Shown piece after piece: positions 34,301-46,512 of a stretch of DNA of 64,000 bases. Position 1 is the stretch's first letter. Every line of letters begins with the position of its first letter. The position numbers and the translations under genes were made by a program. The DNA comes from Emmonsiellopsis sp. PD_33 (lineage: Eukaryota > Ascomycota > Eurotiomycetes > Onygenales > Ajellomycetaceae). Location of the stretch: the NCBI GenBank assembly GCA_032988165.1, contig JANTQF010000049.1, positions 105,936 through 169,935 on the forward strand, in the 5' to 3' direction. The notes below the pieces were generated by a model that saw nothing but the letters and a program-made list of their open reading frames with translations, did not search any database and was not told the origin of the DNA.

Positions 34301-35749
34301 TTGTTTGGAGAACGACAAAGCTGGTTTGGCCATGCCCAGTTTCAACGGCTGGGAGGCGGTTTATGATGGTGGTTCGAGCGTATGGGGGGTAGAGCTGTTG
34401 AATGGAGACAGACTCCCAGACGCAGGGCAAAAGCAAAGGGAAACAGCCAGTCCGGGCCAGAGCGGGTTCCCCGAAAGTTTACTTGGAGCTTAGCCTGTCT
34501 TGTTTTGTACCAGTCGTCCTTTTGGTTCCTTGTGCTACAGCTTCGGTAGGGATGAGAGATATTTTTCGAGAAGAGACAAGGCAGAGAGCACGCACAGTTG
34601 AACTCTTCTCTGCAGAGCCGTCGAGGCCCTAATCAGCTCGACAAAGAGACGGTCGCCGTAGCACCAGATATCAGAACGGCCTGGATATCAGGCTATCGGA
34701 GGCAATTCGTCCGACCCTCGACGGTTGAGTGTCCGGATCCGGCCAGGCTGATACTGGACAGGCGGTCCCTGACAATTTACCAGCTTTTGGAGAAAATCAA
34801 TATATTTCTTTTTATTTTATTTTTCTGTAATCTATTGGCTTGTCAGCAGCGCGTCAGTTAATTGAAATTTTATTGGCAAAAATTGATGTCCCATGAAACA
34901 ACCACGAGAGCCCGCCATGCAGCAACAAAGCATGGCGGCGGCCCGGAAGAGCGGGAACCTGGAACTTGGAAGGGAGTTTCAAAAGAAGCGTTGATTTGGG
35001 ATTCTTCCGTCTGGAACAACCGAACGGAGCCGTCCTATGGACGGCGCGCGATCCAACCCCATATCCAGGATATCCTTTCCCATCGTGTCCGTGTGATGAA
35101 CCGTGGAAACCGCATGGAGCCAAGAGTACGCCAGGGGATGGACCATGACTTCTTCTAGCATGCTGACCAGAGTGTGGCTCTAGGCGATTTGAGTGGTCCA
35201 GGGTGGGTGCAGAGCTGTCAATTGGACCAGTCAAACTCGGCCAAGGTGCCACCAGCCGCGAACTATCACGGATTCGCCGAGTTAGACTCGCTTTAGCGGT
35301 GAAATGTCCCTGACTAAAAAACCAAAAGGGCGCCGCTAGCATCCTGCGCCAAGTCAGTGGAGCCGTTGGTGCTGTGAACTGCGCTGGTTCTCATGCACGC
35401 CGCGATTTCGTGGGTCTTCTGGTGCAGCTGTTTGTTTCTCGTGCGTCTGTCTCTGGAGGTCTTTTGGCGGCGGGATTGCAGAGCTGTTGCAGCCATCCAC
35501 GCCGACATACCAGCACAGTACGGTGCGGGAGGAGGCAGCCCTGGGAGAAGTCAATTGGGACTGTGCGGGTTAAGTGAGTATTCTCAGCAGTGGCGGAAAA
35601 CTAGTCTTGCAGGCGGCCTCTGCCCCCTGAAACCCCACCCCGGCCGGCGCCCCCATCCCCAGCGAGCGTATTTGTGGTATTTGTGCTGTTGTGGCACCGG
35701 CGTGCGAGAGGAGGTTGATGCCCCTAAGCTAGCACCCCGAAGCGGTTAG

Positions 35750-36354
35750 CGGCTCTCTCCGACGTCCAACCTCACCTCCCTCCCTTCTCCTATCTCTCTC
35801 TCTCTCTCTCTCCTCCATCCTCTCTCTTCTCCCAGCCCCTCCTCTCCGTCATCCCGTCCGCTTCTGCTGCGTCCATTCTCTGCGTCGGATGCGCCCTCTT
35901 GGTGTGTCCTGTCGCAGCCTGGAGCTCGTTTGTCCCATCCCCTCCTGACTGCCATTCGTTGTCCTCCCGTGTCACTCGTTTCCTGGCGTGGAACCCCCCT
36001 ACTCCGCCAATTGCTCGCTATCTCAGGCCATCGGGACAAGCAATAGCTTCTAGTCTTTTACTTCCCACTGCTTTCGTCTCCCCAGCAACTTCGTCTTCAT
36101 CCAGGCTTCCATCGGGCACTCTTGATCCCAGCCTGTGTTACGCCTCGCTTCTCTTCTCGTAGAACGATAGAAGAGCATTTGAATTCTGTCTGACCATCCT
36201 CGTTTATTCTTTACAGCAAGCTGTCCCCTTGCTTTTTCGCTTCTGCCACCGTTGCGTCTCGCTGTAGCTGAGAGCAACACACCATCAACAAATAAACAAC
36301 CCCGGCCCCCATCGAACGATCTATCCTCCAGCAGGGTAGAAACACTCATTCACC
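35750..36354 (+). promoter_or_regulatory. Pyrimidine-rich promoter/leader of the DENN gene
   Basis: About 600 bp rich in C and T precede the ATG at 36355, including a (CT)n run at 35794-35812 and many TCTCC-type motifs. Such CT-rich blocks near transcription starts are typical of highly or constitutively expressed filamentous-fungal genes. The ATG context is CACCATGGC, close to the optimum. Confidence 0.5.
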
Positions 36355-39341
36355 ATGGCCCCATCGTTGAGAGACCATGCGTCCTTTGTTCGCCCTTCCA
36401 CCCGGGATCGCCCCATGACCAGAGATCAGGGAGACAACTCTCTGGTCATCCCCAGTCGGACCTCCTCGCTCCACTCGCGCATTACCCAGCCAATTCCTTC
36501 GACCTTAAACATGAAACCCGCCCAGCGAACTCCAAAGACACTCACCCATGCCTACATGGTCTGTGGTGTTGGCCGTGAGCCGTCCCAGTGGGTTAAAGCT
36601 CCGCCTCCCGCCCAAGGGAAGATTGGACACATGAAGGGAGCCGTTGGCCAGTTCTGGCTGCCCGAGATCCTGGGGAGCAGCCCCAGACTGGAGCAGGATA
36701 ATGAAATTGCGAGAGCTCTTCATTCTGCTATGAGGGTGAGTACTACAAGTTTCGCCTTCTTGAACAAGAGCTTTTCGTGGCTATTTCTTAAATCGGGTGG
36801 AATTATACTAAATTGAGATTACAGGCCTGTTTCCCCCATGACGTCGAGATTTGCACCGGCAAGAACCAGCCCCATTGCGTGCACCATTCGTTTGTTCTCC
36901 AGCAGGATTCCTCCCACACCCTCTATGGAATTGCCCTGCGTGTCTGGTCTCGGGCCGATGAGAAACGTGCAGAGACCATCCGCGAGCTCCGAAGGAAGAC
37001 TGAGCCCGATTTCTACGATACCCCAGATGAGACCTACTGGATCCCCTACTGTTTGAGTTTCCTATCTAGATACCCCCTCTACAACCTTCTGGGCGATTAT
37101 CTTCGTGGAATGTGGATTCACTGGAACAAGGCCACCAACCTTTTCCACGCTGAGGAGGTTTCCCGTATCCTCAGTTTCCCGGCCCCACGACTGAACGATC
37201 TGGTCCGTATCGACATGAAGGACTATGCCTTGTGCTATCAATTCCCATCGTCTCCAACTGGGTTCCAGAACTTTGCTATGTGGCCACTGTTCAACTGCTT
37301 GTCTATCCCCAATATTGTGGGCGTAATTGAAGCTGCCGTTTCCCCCACCCGTCGTATCATCTTTGTCAGTCACTACCCAGCCATGCTAACAGTTGCTGCC
37401 GAAACGATTCGCTTCTGCGTTCGTGTTTATGAATGGAGTGGTCTGTATTGCCCGGTTGTGCATGCCCGTCATGCCAAAGAGCTTGTTCAAGAGCCCGGCC
37501 CATACATCTTGGGTGTCACCGCGGAATGCAAAACACTGTTCACTGCGCCATCGGATGCCCTCGTGATTGATCTAGACCGTAACTTTGTCTTGACCTCCAG
37601 CCCACCAAACATTCTGTCTCCAGGACAGAGAACCAAGATGATCAACCGCCTGACCCAATCACTCAACGGAGATGTCAGCCAGTCTGGTGTTCCCCAGCAC
37701 CTCCGCTCTGCCTATGGTGGGGGGAAATTGATCCCAGCGGGCCAAATCATCGTCATGCGCGGTGAAGTGGAGAGCATTGAGGATCCCGCTTGGTGGAATC
37801 AGGACGGCGTGATGGCCGTCATGGATCACGTCTGCGAAAAATTGGTCAGTATCTTGCCTACTGCTATGAAAATCTGAAAGTAAACTAACCTTGCTAGCAG
37901 GGCCGCAACACTGGAATGAAAGCGATCTTCGGAGGCTCCGTGAAGAAGCCACTGATGACCAAGGTGTCCATGAGGCATCTGAATGAAATCGTTCGTGAGC
38001 GCAACCAGTACTCTCGGGATGCTATGGAAGCGTGGCAAGATTTCATCAACCTCAAGGGCAGAATGGATACCGAGCTTTCCAAGGTCACGAAACGGAACAA
38101 CTTCCTGGTTGAAGAACTCGAGACATGGAAGCAGCAGGTATGGCTTGGATCTAACTGCCTAATGACTGTCCTGCTAACCTATGTTCTAGTTCCTCAAATT
38201 CCAAGCGTTCGCTGAGCAACTCACCAAAGAAACCTCCGAGCTCAAGGTCAAGATTGAAACCCACAAGCGTGAAAATCGCCGTCTTACTGGCCTCATCGAT
38301 CAGCAGAAGGATGATGTTGCTCACCTCACTATACGCCTCTCTGGAACCGAGAAGCAGCGTGATGATGCTCTCGAGGCCCTGGTTCTGCAGCAAGAAATTG
38401 CTGAGGAATTGGAGCGTGAGAGAAAGCGCAATGCCAAAGAGATTTCTGCCCTTCAGCATACCAGCTCCACTCTACTCCGCCAACGCGATGACGCCCAGCG
38501 TGTGGTTCTTCATCTTCGAAGCCTCATCAATGGCCAAGCTCATCATATGGAGCACATTGTCCGCTCTCTTGGCAATACTCCCGAGCTGTCTGGATATATC
38601 CAGGAAGGATATGAAGATATCCCAGAGGATGCTACCGAGGAAGAATCAAGTCGCGAATCCACAGAGGGTAACTCTACCAAGGCTGTTTCTGTAAAGAAGT
38701 CCAACTCCAGGCTTGCCAGCCGTGATGGACGTCGCGAGGAAGGTGATGATGTTACCCCAGAAATGGAACAGCACCTCTTGAGCATTGGAAAACAGAGCAA
38801 GCGCTATTCCACGCTCAGTATGTCCGATGTTGCTGATCGCCACTTGCGCGATAAGACTGATGCGATTGCCGATATTATCCGTAACATCAGCGATCAGTGT
38901 GCTGCCGCTGTTGAGGGCCTTCACCTTGCCCAGGATGCCGAGTTCGAAGAAGCTCTCGAGGCCAGCAAGGAAAGTCGGGAGGGCAGTAACCTCGCTCCCA
39001 CTGACGATGGCCAGGATCAATCCGTCCGTACAGAGGGAAGCGAAATGGGTGATAACGACAATAGCTACTTGAGCCCAGACGGTCGTGCGTCCAGCATCCC
39101 CCCAACCCCAGATCTTATCCACAATCGGTCGAGCACATCCATGTCTATGGTCAGCAGCTCAACAATCCCCGAGCGTTCAAGCCAGCAATACGGACCGGGT
39201 GATCTGCCTACCAAGATCGTTGAGGATGACGACGAGCATGCCCATGAGATGGAAGCGCAGGGCCAGACCGAAAATGGCACCGTTTCGAAACAGCCTAACC
39301 AAAATCTCATGAGGCCTGATTCTGCTCGCGTTGTTGTGTAA
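36355..39341 (+). CDS. DENN (AEX-3) domain protein, putative Rab guanine-nucleotide exchange factor
   Basis: Four exons: 36355-36735, 36825-37844, 37901-38137 and 38190-39341, all in phase 0, giving 929 residues. A short N-terminal region leads into the tripartite DENN module at about 60-480: uDENN features (AYMVCGVG, FCFPHDVEI-like ACFPHDVEIC, HSFVL..D..TLYGIALRVW), the core (YWIPYCLSFLSRYPLYN, MWPLFNCLSIPNIVGVIEA, RRIIFVSHYPAML, PYILGV) and dDENN (ALVIDLDRN, PQHLRSAY). A long coiled coil covers about 510-650 (heptads such as LTKETSELKVKIETHKRENR, key part only). The C-terminal ~250 residues are acidic, Ser-rich and probably disordered. DENN proteins activate Rab GTPases by GDP release; the Rab partner is not evident. 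The first in-frame ATG with a near-perfect context was taken as start. Confidence 0.93.
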
Positions 39342-40853
39342 GAGTACCCAGGTCGACAACGACCGCCGCTCGATTGTCCAATAGCAAGTCCTAGAGCAAC
39401 CAGCCTTCCATTCAAACCAACTACAAAATCTACTTTCACGAATACCCCTCCAATGACAGCAACATCGACCAGTACGGCGCCCTCAGGGAGTTCCATGATT
39501 TTGATTTCATTTTTAACCTTTTCTACCGGAGGCGATGAATATTTCTTTCCTGCTTTTTCCTTTTTATCTGTTAGATTTACTATTATTATTCCCCTTTCAG
39601 CCTTTTGTTCTCTCCCGAAATGGGCAGACTTGATTCCCCTCGGGCTCCTCTCGAAACCTTTATGTAACTCCTTTGTCGTCTGTCTATCAAATACCTCGGT
39701 ATATATGTGATGCGTACATCAAGTGTACAGCTCTTTCTTCCATGTCACAAACCATCTCCTTGCCACATATACGCGTATCTAATACCACACCGGCGGACTT
39801 CAAAAATCACACTCAAAATCTTTCCCCTCCCACCTTCTACGAGCCCCACCGTTTCGATTTCCAGTCGTTCTCCATCTTATATGTGTATATGTATATTTCT
39901 TTTTCCCGAAACAGTCCCTCGCAGCCAGGACTTAACCGTTTCCTTTGTCAGGTATATTATCCCTTTCATCTGTTCCTCCCTGGCCTTGAATTTTTTTTTA
40001 AATTTCCTATCAATTCTATGTTCTATTTTCTTTTTACTTTTCTACGACTAGGAGTTAACTTTATTCCCCATTGTCTTATATTTTCTACGCTCCGAAATCT
40101 TAACTTTGAAGGACTTTTTTCTCTTCTTGTTTCCTCCTGCTGATAATCTTCCCTGTTTACAATTTTGTTTCTTGCTCCTTTTCGCCCTCCGTTTCTGCTT
40201 TTGCTTCTGTTATTGTTTATGCTTTGTACCGTAGCTCGTCATATTTTAATCAATTCTTTGTTGCTCCCTTTTTATACCGCTTTTATGCGACTTTCCCATC
40301 CGAGAGCTCGTGGTTTGACGAGAGCTAATGACTCTAGAGGATGAAGTGCAACCTTATGAATAAGTCACTGGGTAATGCAGCAACACACCGCAAGCTTCCC
40401 GGGGACTATTTTCCCTTAGCTCGCCGACAACAGGGGAAGCTTGCTCTACAACAATGCAAGAAGTAGTAAAGTCCAACCAAAATACACAACCACCCTACCC
40501 CCCTCTTCCCCGGAGGAAAAGACCGTCTAGAGTGCCCCTAACGAACGATGTACTGCACTGCCAGATCAATTCAACCAAAGAGCCAAAAATACAGGTGCAA
40601 AAAGAAAAAATAAAACATACGACAGCCGGGATTCGCTGGTGGTCACCCACCCAACTACTAGCCGGCCGGCGAGTGGCTTAAGTACGGCTGAGCGGACGGG
40701 AAGCCCTGTTTTCCACTCCCTATGGTCGTATGTATCAGCTACCTCTAAGAACTGGCTTATATCGTACTGGATAGTTGAGTTTGTAGCATGCACACCAGGC
40801 TGTGTCGTGAAGCCTCAGGAAGAAGTATCTGGGGGTTCGTTCACCTCACCAGC
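39342..40853. other. 3' flank of the DENN gene; T-rich, no gene
   Basis: Long C/T-rich sequence from 39480 to 40250, likely the 3' UTR and downstream region of the DENN gene. ORFs here lack splice context or family features. Confidence 0.5.
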
Positions 40854-41735
40854 ATGCGAAAAGTCCCGTTCTTGGTACCAGAAGGCTTCGGTACAGACGT
40901 AGCTAGTGAAGCGGCCTTTTCAGATTCCGTTCCCGAAGTCCGCTCTTTATTGTTGTTCTCGGTTGGGCTATCTGCTATCTACCGTACCCCCCCTGGGCCC
41001 CCAGAACCTCTATATATATTTATAGATATATGGATAGATACTAATAATGCCGATAGGATTCGCCATTACGGGCCGATGGATTTAGCATCCATTGATTGGA
41101 TAACCTATCAAGCGCGGGGAAGTGGGTTTAATGCCCAGCACATCTGAGAGATAGATGGATTGTCGTCTCGGTGTTGGCCTCGATTTCTATATCATAATCC
41201 CGCGCACCCCGTCAGCTCCTATATCAACGCAGACGGTATCGTCATCATTGATCTATCCTAATATGCTTCCCGCGCGAAGACTCCAGCCCCCAGGAGGCTT
41301 CGTGAGCAATGCTGCACACAGATACTAATATAATATTTTTCAGAGTTGCGTTGGGTAGTACACCCGGCTATCCGCATCCTGCTATGGCATCCTTCGTCTC
41401 GCTAAGCTTTTCGGCCCAAAATCCGATACGCCGATGGTAGTCAGTGGTATTTTGATACTGACTCCTCTGAATCCGAATCGTCTGACCCCTCTGAGGAGTC
41501 GGAATCTGAGGCCGCTGTGGAAGAGTTTTATGCAGGTCGAGACTGTTTTCGAAGGATGGCCATGGGAACATGGGAGATGCAGAAGTGGAGGTTAGTTATA
41601 ATGAAAGACGAACCTATTTATCCGCCCATAGTCAGTCCTGACTATATAAACCCGATGGGCTCCCCTCACTATATAGTTATCTTAAGATACAGAGGGCCGG
41701 GTCCAGCATCCCCTATCCTTCAGGCAATACTATAA
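40854..41735 (+). pseudogene. Decayed protein gene with three in-frame stops
   Basis: From an ATG at 40854 one frame reads as protein-like sequence (MRKVPFLVPEGFG, IFIDIWIDTNNAD, DLASIDWITYQ) up to TGA at 41145. It then continues in the same frame with equally protein-like sequence (SSRCWPRFLYHNPAHPVSSYI), TAA at 41259, a plausible 42-nt intron at 41302-41343 (GTGAGC, TACTAAT, TTTTCAG), TAA at 41403, and a final open stretch with YADGSQWYFDTD, a Ser/Glu-rich run and RDCFRRMAMGTWEMQ to the stop at 41733-41735. All three stops are one C-to-T step from CGA or CAA. No family recognised. Alternatively it is a live gene with more introns, but the unbroken frame across the stops argues for decay. 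Confidence 0.55.
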
Positions 41736-41844
41736 TCATTTCAGAACCACTCGCTCGCCCTCTGCCTTTCTACGCTCCAACACACCATACACCATACACC
41801 ACCCACCTCATCTCCCAAGCCCTCCTTCAACACTAGCTCTAACC

Positions 41845-42175
41845 ATGAAGCTCATCACCGCCCTCTACACAGCCATGATCGTGGCAGGCTTGGGAAACGG
41901 CGTTACGGCTTATAAGAGATACGTGCGTCCTCCACACCCAAACCTAACCCAAACATACACATCATATCATATCCCCCATTTACATTTTCCATCACCGATA
42001 TCTAATATCTCTTCCGCAGTGCGGCACCTGCGCCTATGGTAACACGTACTGCGATGCCGCCGGATCGGCCCATCCGTGCTGGGGCCAGATGGGATGCGGT
42101 GAAGCTTTTGGCTGCCCAGGTGGATGCTGGTGGGAGCCGGATAACCCTGATTATGGTCAGTGGGCGCAGTGCTAG
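41845..42175 (+). CDS. Small secreted cysteine-rich protein (8 Cys)
   Basis: Two exons, 41845-41922 and 42020-42175, joined in phase 0 through a 97-nt intron (GTGCGT..CCGCAG), 77 residues. The start has a good context (AACCATGAAG). Residues 1-22 form a signal peptide (MKLITALYTAMIVAGLGNGVTA) and a KR pair follows, a possible Kex2 site. The mature ~51 residues carry eight cysteines (CGTC, YC, PCW, GCG, GCP, GCW and a C-terminal C), with many Gly, Trp and Tyr. Size, signal and cysteines fit effector-like or antimicrobial-type secreted proteins, but I do not recognise a family. The exon boundary falls exactly between signal/propeptide and the Cys domain. Confidence 0.72.
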
Positions 42176-42420
42176 GGGGCTGGAAGAGGCTGCGTGGAAG
42201 GGGATAAAAAGGTCTATGCATTGGACCCTTTTTTTTTTCGAGAAGGGTTTTTTTAAATACACATGACGCTCCTTTTGATCAACTTCCAATTGCTCTCACT
42301 CTGTACCGTCTCTGCTCATGGTTATAGAAAGGTGTTTAAGAATATGTGCCTCATCCCTAGAATTAGAGGCAGAAAGCCGAGATTGTCCTCCAAACCGCAT
42401 CCCAAAAAGGCCGCAAGGCT

Positions 42421-44015
42421 CTAGGGATCATCCAACCCATATGCCAAACCGGAAAATGCACCGTTAAAGCGAATTGTAAACCGTATGGAATTAGATGGGA
42501 TCGTGGTGGCGATGTTCCCCAGTAGCTTTAGTTCCGGGCGAAGGTGAGAGGGCTTCGAGAGTCGTAATCGGAGGACTTGAGGGACACCCGCCACCAAAAC
42601 TTCACAGCCTATACCAGGATACCGCCGGCTTGCATGGCAGATACCCCCAGGGACAAGCTCCGTGCACAGCTTTCCATCTTTGCAATCAGAACAAATACCC
42701 TGGGAATCTGCCAGCGGCTGCCTAGGTTTTAAACTAGCAGCGCATTCTCTGTGTGTACATGCGTAGCAGCACGGACAAAGGGTAAAGTTCCTATGAGCTC
42801 TGTCGTTCTTGCCACAGCATGTGATGGATGCCTTAAAATTCAGCAGTGTGAGTTCTGGAAGCTGCGGAATTGTTGAGTAATAGTATCTTTCCTGGAAAAT
42901 AAAAGAGGCTTTTGAGAGTGCCAATGCGTCCCTTGGAGAGCAGAACCCAAGAACTAGATCCAGGATTTCCGGTGGGATATTAACTCTAAGCCGCTCCCTT
43001 TGGGCCAGGGATGGTTTCCAGCAGTACGAAGTCAGAACGGAACTCAGTAAGCGGAAGCCCGGGGAACATTGTAAAGTCGAAGTATTGGTAATGAGGGGAA
43101 GCACCCGAGTGCATAAGACAGACTTTGACGAGAGCTCAACGAAGGCCACATGTCGAAATGATAAGATGATTAAATGTGTGGTAGCATGCTTGTGAATGCC
43201 AAGGAAAAGTTGAGCTTTGGAAATAGCTGCTGAGATTGAGACTTCCGTATCTATAGTTCTGTGAAGCATGATAAGATATCCATGGAACCAAAAAAAGCCG
43301 GCTTGCGGGGCTTCCCAACGGGGAAAATTAACCCCATTAATCGGATAATCAATCTGAGTGTCAGAAGATACTTCAAGATCCCACGCCGCAATACGTAGGA
43401 GGCCAATGGCAAACGTGTGAGACGCGGCGGAGTGACATTGCCAAGTCGATGGATCGTCGATAAAAGAACGCCATACAAAGCAAAAATCAAGAAAGAGCCG
43501 AAATTGCAACCCATTGAGCGCTGTTGGTGGGCCAGGCTGAATATCAAATTCATTCAGAGTGACAGCCGATATCGCTTCGGTTTCGTCTTCGCGTTCGGAG
43601 ATCTCGGCCGTAGCCCGGTCTAGCGAGTCCAGGATTACTTCTTGAGATTCATTCAGACGGGACAGCTGTATCTGACGGGGGAAGGGTTGTGGCAGCCCTT
43701 CGACGCTTTCCCACCGGGTGATTGTTAAAGTCCCGGCGTCGACGTCGATTGTGTAAACGTAGTCCAAATTCGACTGGAGCGGACTGGGGAAGAGAACCAA
43801 CCCCCATTCCTGCAAGTTATCCAGGGAGGTTATGATAGCTTGTATTTGCCGCGCCAGTCCCGGCCCGTGGGGGGATGGGATGCGGCTCCTTGGATGATGA
43901 AGCCGATACCATTTTCCTTTTGGATGGTCTATTAGCAATTGGTGTCAACGGTAAAGGTGGAGAACATGTCCCGCGTACCGGCAAAATGCAAATTCCACAA
44001 ACCTCTCGTACCCAT
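42421..44015 (-). CDS. F-box domain protein
   Basis: Two exons on the minus strand: 44015-43979 and 43916-42421, with a 62-nt intron (GTACGC, GCTAATA branch, CAAAAG). The join gives 510 residues beginning MGTRGLW, the N-terminus seen in a family of fungal proteins that start MGTRG and then carry a Gly-x-x-Tyr segment (here KWYRLHHPRS). Exon 2 alone has no ATG near its start. A long N-terminal half with no recognised fold is followed by an F-box at about 345-385 (VNIPPEILDLVLGFCSPRDALALSK, quoted in part as IPPEILDLVLGF). A Cys/His cluster lies at about 405-445 (CCG, CPCCYACTHREC, CSDC) and may bind zinc. It is likely to be an SCF adaptor; the target is unknown. Confidence 0.8.
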
Positions 44016-44303
44016 CTGAGATCTCTTACCACCAAGTTATAGGATTAAAGCAAGAGGAAGTCTATGATGGATGTCGGATAAAATATCTCCCATAACCTGG
44101 TTCCGGAATGCCAAGACGTCTGCTCGGCCCGTTCCGGCCCCGAAGTTTAAGGCAAACCTTATTTTCCAACTCAATTTTATACTCCTCGATTTGATATTGG
44201 CATCCAACAAACGACTACTCCGTCTATGCTATCATTCCAATCTTCAGCTTCATTGTACATACTGTCTTCTTCTCCGGGGTAGCAACCAAACGCGCCCCGC
44301 ATC

Positions 44304-45322
44304 TCACATCATTTTCCTCACCATCCAAGCTCCCAAACCAACCACCACAGGAATCCAAATATAACTCGATCCCAAAACCCGTAACTCCTCCAACACCTTT
44401 CTCCGCCGATAATTCTTCATCCAAATCTCCATCTCCTTGCTCTCGTTTTTAAACGGAAACTCTCCATCCGGCACCTCTTTGCCCAAAAACTCACACAATG
44501 GCTCCCACCCACTGCCTAACTTATATTCCAGCAGTCTCTCTTTGGGAACCAAACGACGTACATTGGCGTAATGTTTCCGATACGTATCGCGAGCATTGTT
44601 CTCAAATTCCGCGCGGTTGCTGAAGTTGAACATTCCCTGCTCCATCTTCAACATCGTCGTTACCGTGCGGGTTTTGATGAACGGTTCGACATAGTGTAAC
44701 ATGAACTGGACGGTCCGCGTGTATACTGCGGAAATGATTTGCGTGTTAAATGAGTGAAACCATTTGTCGATGTCGCGGTCGACTAGGATGACTTTGGCCT
44801 ATGCATCACGCTGTCAACTATGGAACTATATGTCTATCGCCAGTCCCGGGAAGTCATTAATTAACTCATGGGGTAATTAATTACTCGCCATAGCAAGCAA
44901 AAAACACAATCAATCAACCCAATCCAAACTAAACCCAAACCCAAACCCAAACCTCTAGCAAACAAAAAAAAAATAAAAAAAATCCAACCTACCTCAGGAT
45001 ACATCTCAATAAACTCCTCCGAAAACCCAATAGCAGGAAAATCCGAAATCACCCCAAACTCGCCCAAAAACGCATCAAAGTCCTCTCTCTTAAATGGCGT
45101 CCCCTTGCCGTACCATTTCGCATCGATCGCTTTTTCCCACTCCACTTGATCGCTCTCCCGCTCGACGAAGTCGAAGCCGTGGTACGTTGTCAATCCCAGT
45201 CGCTGATAAGCGGCCATCATGGAGACAGAGCCGGTTCTGGGCATGCTCAGATGCAGCACTTCCAAGGGGACTTTGCGCTTTGGCTGGGACGGATGGGCAT
45301 TTGAGGTGGTGGTGGTGGACAT
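44304..45322 (-). CDS. P-loop sulfotransferase-like protein
   Basis: Two exons on the minus strand: 45322-44993 and 44798-44304, in phase 0 across a 194-nt intron, 274 residues. The N-terminus has a short Thr/Ser-rich leader, then EVLHLSMPRTGSVSM (about 21-35) with the PAPS-binding P-loop PRTGS of the Sulfotransfer_4 (fungal sulfotransferase-like) family. AKVILVDRDIDKWFHSF at the start of exon 2 matches the family's AKvIl..RD.d.W motif. FLGKEVPDGEFPF is the usual C-terminal signature. A hydrophobic segment (SSYIWIPVVVGLGAWMV) near the C-terminus ends in RKMM, suggesting a membrane anchor. Such proteins are often misannotated as NAD-dependent epimerases. Whether it transfers sulfate is not known. 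The start is the MSTTTTS Met; an upstream in-frame extension exists but lacks support. Confidence 0.85.
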
Positions 45323-46512
45323 CGTTGCGGTTGGTATAACTAGTCGAGGAAGTTCGGGGTTCAAATGTTTGTGGCTGAGATTGGTTTTTGAGATTATTCC
45401 CCAACCAATGGTCTTTTCACCGCGATGATCAAACGAAGACTGGATAAAAACCAAAGATAGTATACAGAAAAGGAGCTCCCATTAGCATCCTGACTTAATA
45501 AAGGAAAAGTGAAACCGCTTTATGAAACATGACAGTGGAAACTGCAGATTGATAAAGAAGACAAAAAAATAAACAATGTGTGTGCAGGGAAGGCGTCCTT
45601 GGCGTAAGTTGACTACTAGGCAGCCGAAGAGTTGGCATCAAATTTCAGGTTGGACAGGGGGGCTTTGGAAATACCGATCGATTCCCGATCCTGATGGATG
45701 ACGACAATCAACTGTGGAGTGCACAAGTACCAAATGCCCAAGTGTCCCACCTTCTCAATTATTTCTTTTCACCTGGCGCTCTCTCCTCGCAAACAGGCAT
45801 TCCGATTTTGGAGAACGAAAGAGTTTTCCGTACATAATAGAAGTTAGCTAGCTAGCCCTATGCAGATTTCCCGAAACGGACGGGGCCTAGGGCGGGCACA
45901 ATAACTATATATATCTCGGAGTGGCAAGTCGTTGACTAATCTGCTCAAGATGAACTCCGAGGTTAGCATAATCATGGAGAACGCGGGATTTTATTAGGGG
46001 GGAGATAGAAGACATAGGACTATAGGGCGGGTACGGTTCTGGGTGTACGACCTGGCTGGCTAGGGGCTGGAATGTACAACGCTGGATATGGGGCCTGAGA
46101 AACAGGGTCGATCTGTGATATGCTTCGACAAAATGATCAACATGGACGGGCGCCAGGTTGTGAATGGGGGGGATTGTATTGTCTGGTGAGGGGGCAAGGG
46201 GCAAACAGACATTATTTGCCAGATAGCTGGTTGACAAGTAATAGGGTGTTTGTGGTGATTTACAAAGTTTGACATGGATGCTCAGATTCTTCTGTTATGG
46301 GGTTAAATTTATGTATCTAAGCTAGGGTAAGAGATAGGGGGATGAACGGGATACATGAGGGGGGGTATGCAGGTACGGGGGTATAGAAGTGGTGTGGTAG
46401 AGATGGGGAGGTAATTTGGGTGGAGTAAGGAGGATTATCAGAGAGCTTTGTCAAAGAACCGAGATCCAAAAATATCCATCCCAAATCCATTCAGTATCAA
46501 AAGGACAAAAAA
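45323..46512. other. Intergenic region, no gene seen
   Basis: Promoter side of the sulfotransferase-like gene and 3' flank of the small membrane-protein gene. G-rich tracts are scattered at 46340-46430. ORFs at 45905-46275 look random. Confidence 0.5.

Larger units (their letters stand above)
31287..36354. other. 5-kb gene-poor region upstream of the DENN gene
   Basis: Between the divergently placed BCD1 (minus) and DENN (plus) start codons I found no ORF with conserved features or with splice partners. Visible elements: a (GATA)n-like microsatellite at 31376-31397, short CATC repeats near 32060-32080, GCATGCATG near 33318, and a CT-rich block from about 35750 to 35830 with a (CT)n run at 35794-35812. 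The longest open frames (for example 34854-35342, minus) look random. It could hold long promoters, a long 5' UTR or non-coding RNA genes. Confidence 0.5.

Noticed and set aside
34854..35342. Minus-strand ORF of 162 codons in the 5-kb gap
   Set aside because: Composition and lack of motifs or splice context suggest a chance ORF; no supported start.
45905..46275. Minus-strand ORFs of 110 and 71 codons
   Set aside because: Overlapping frames with no domain, no signal and no splice partner.
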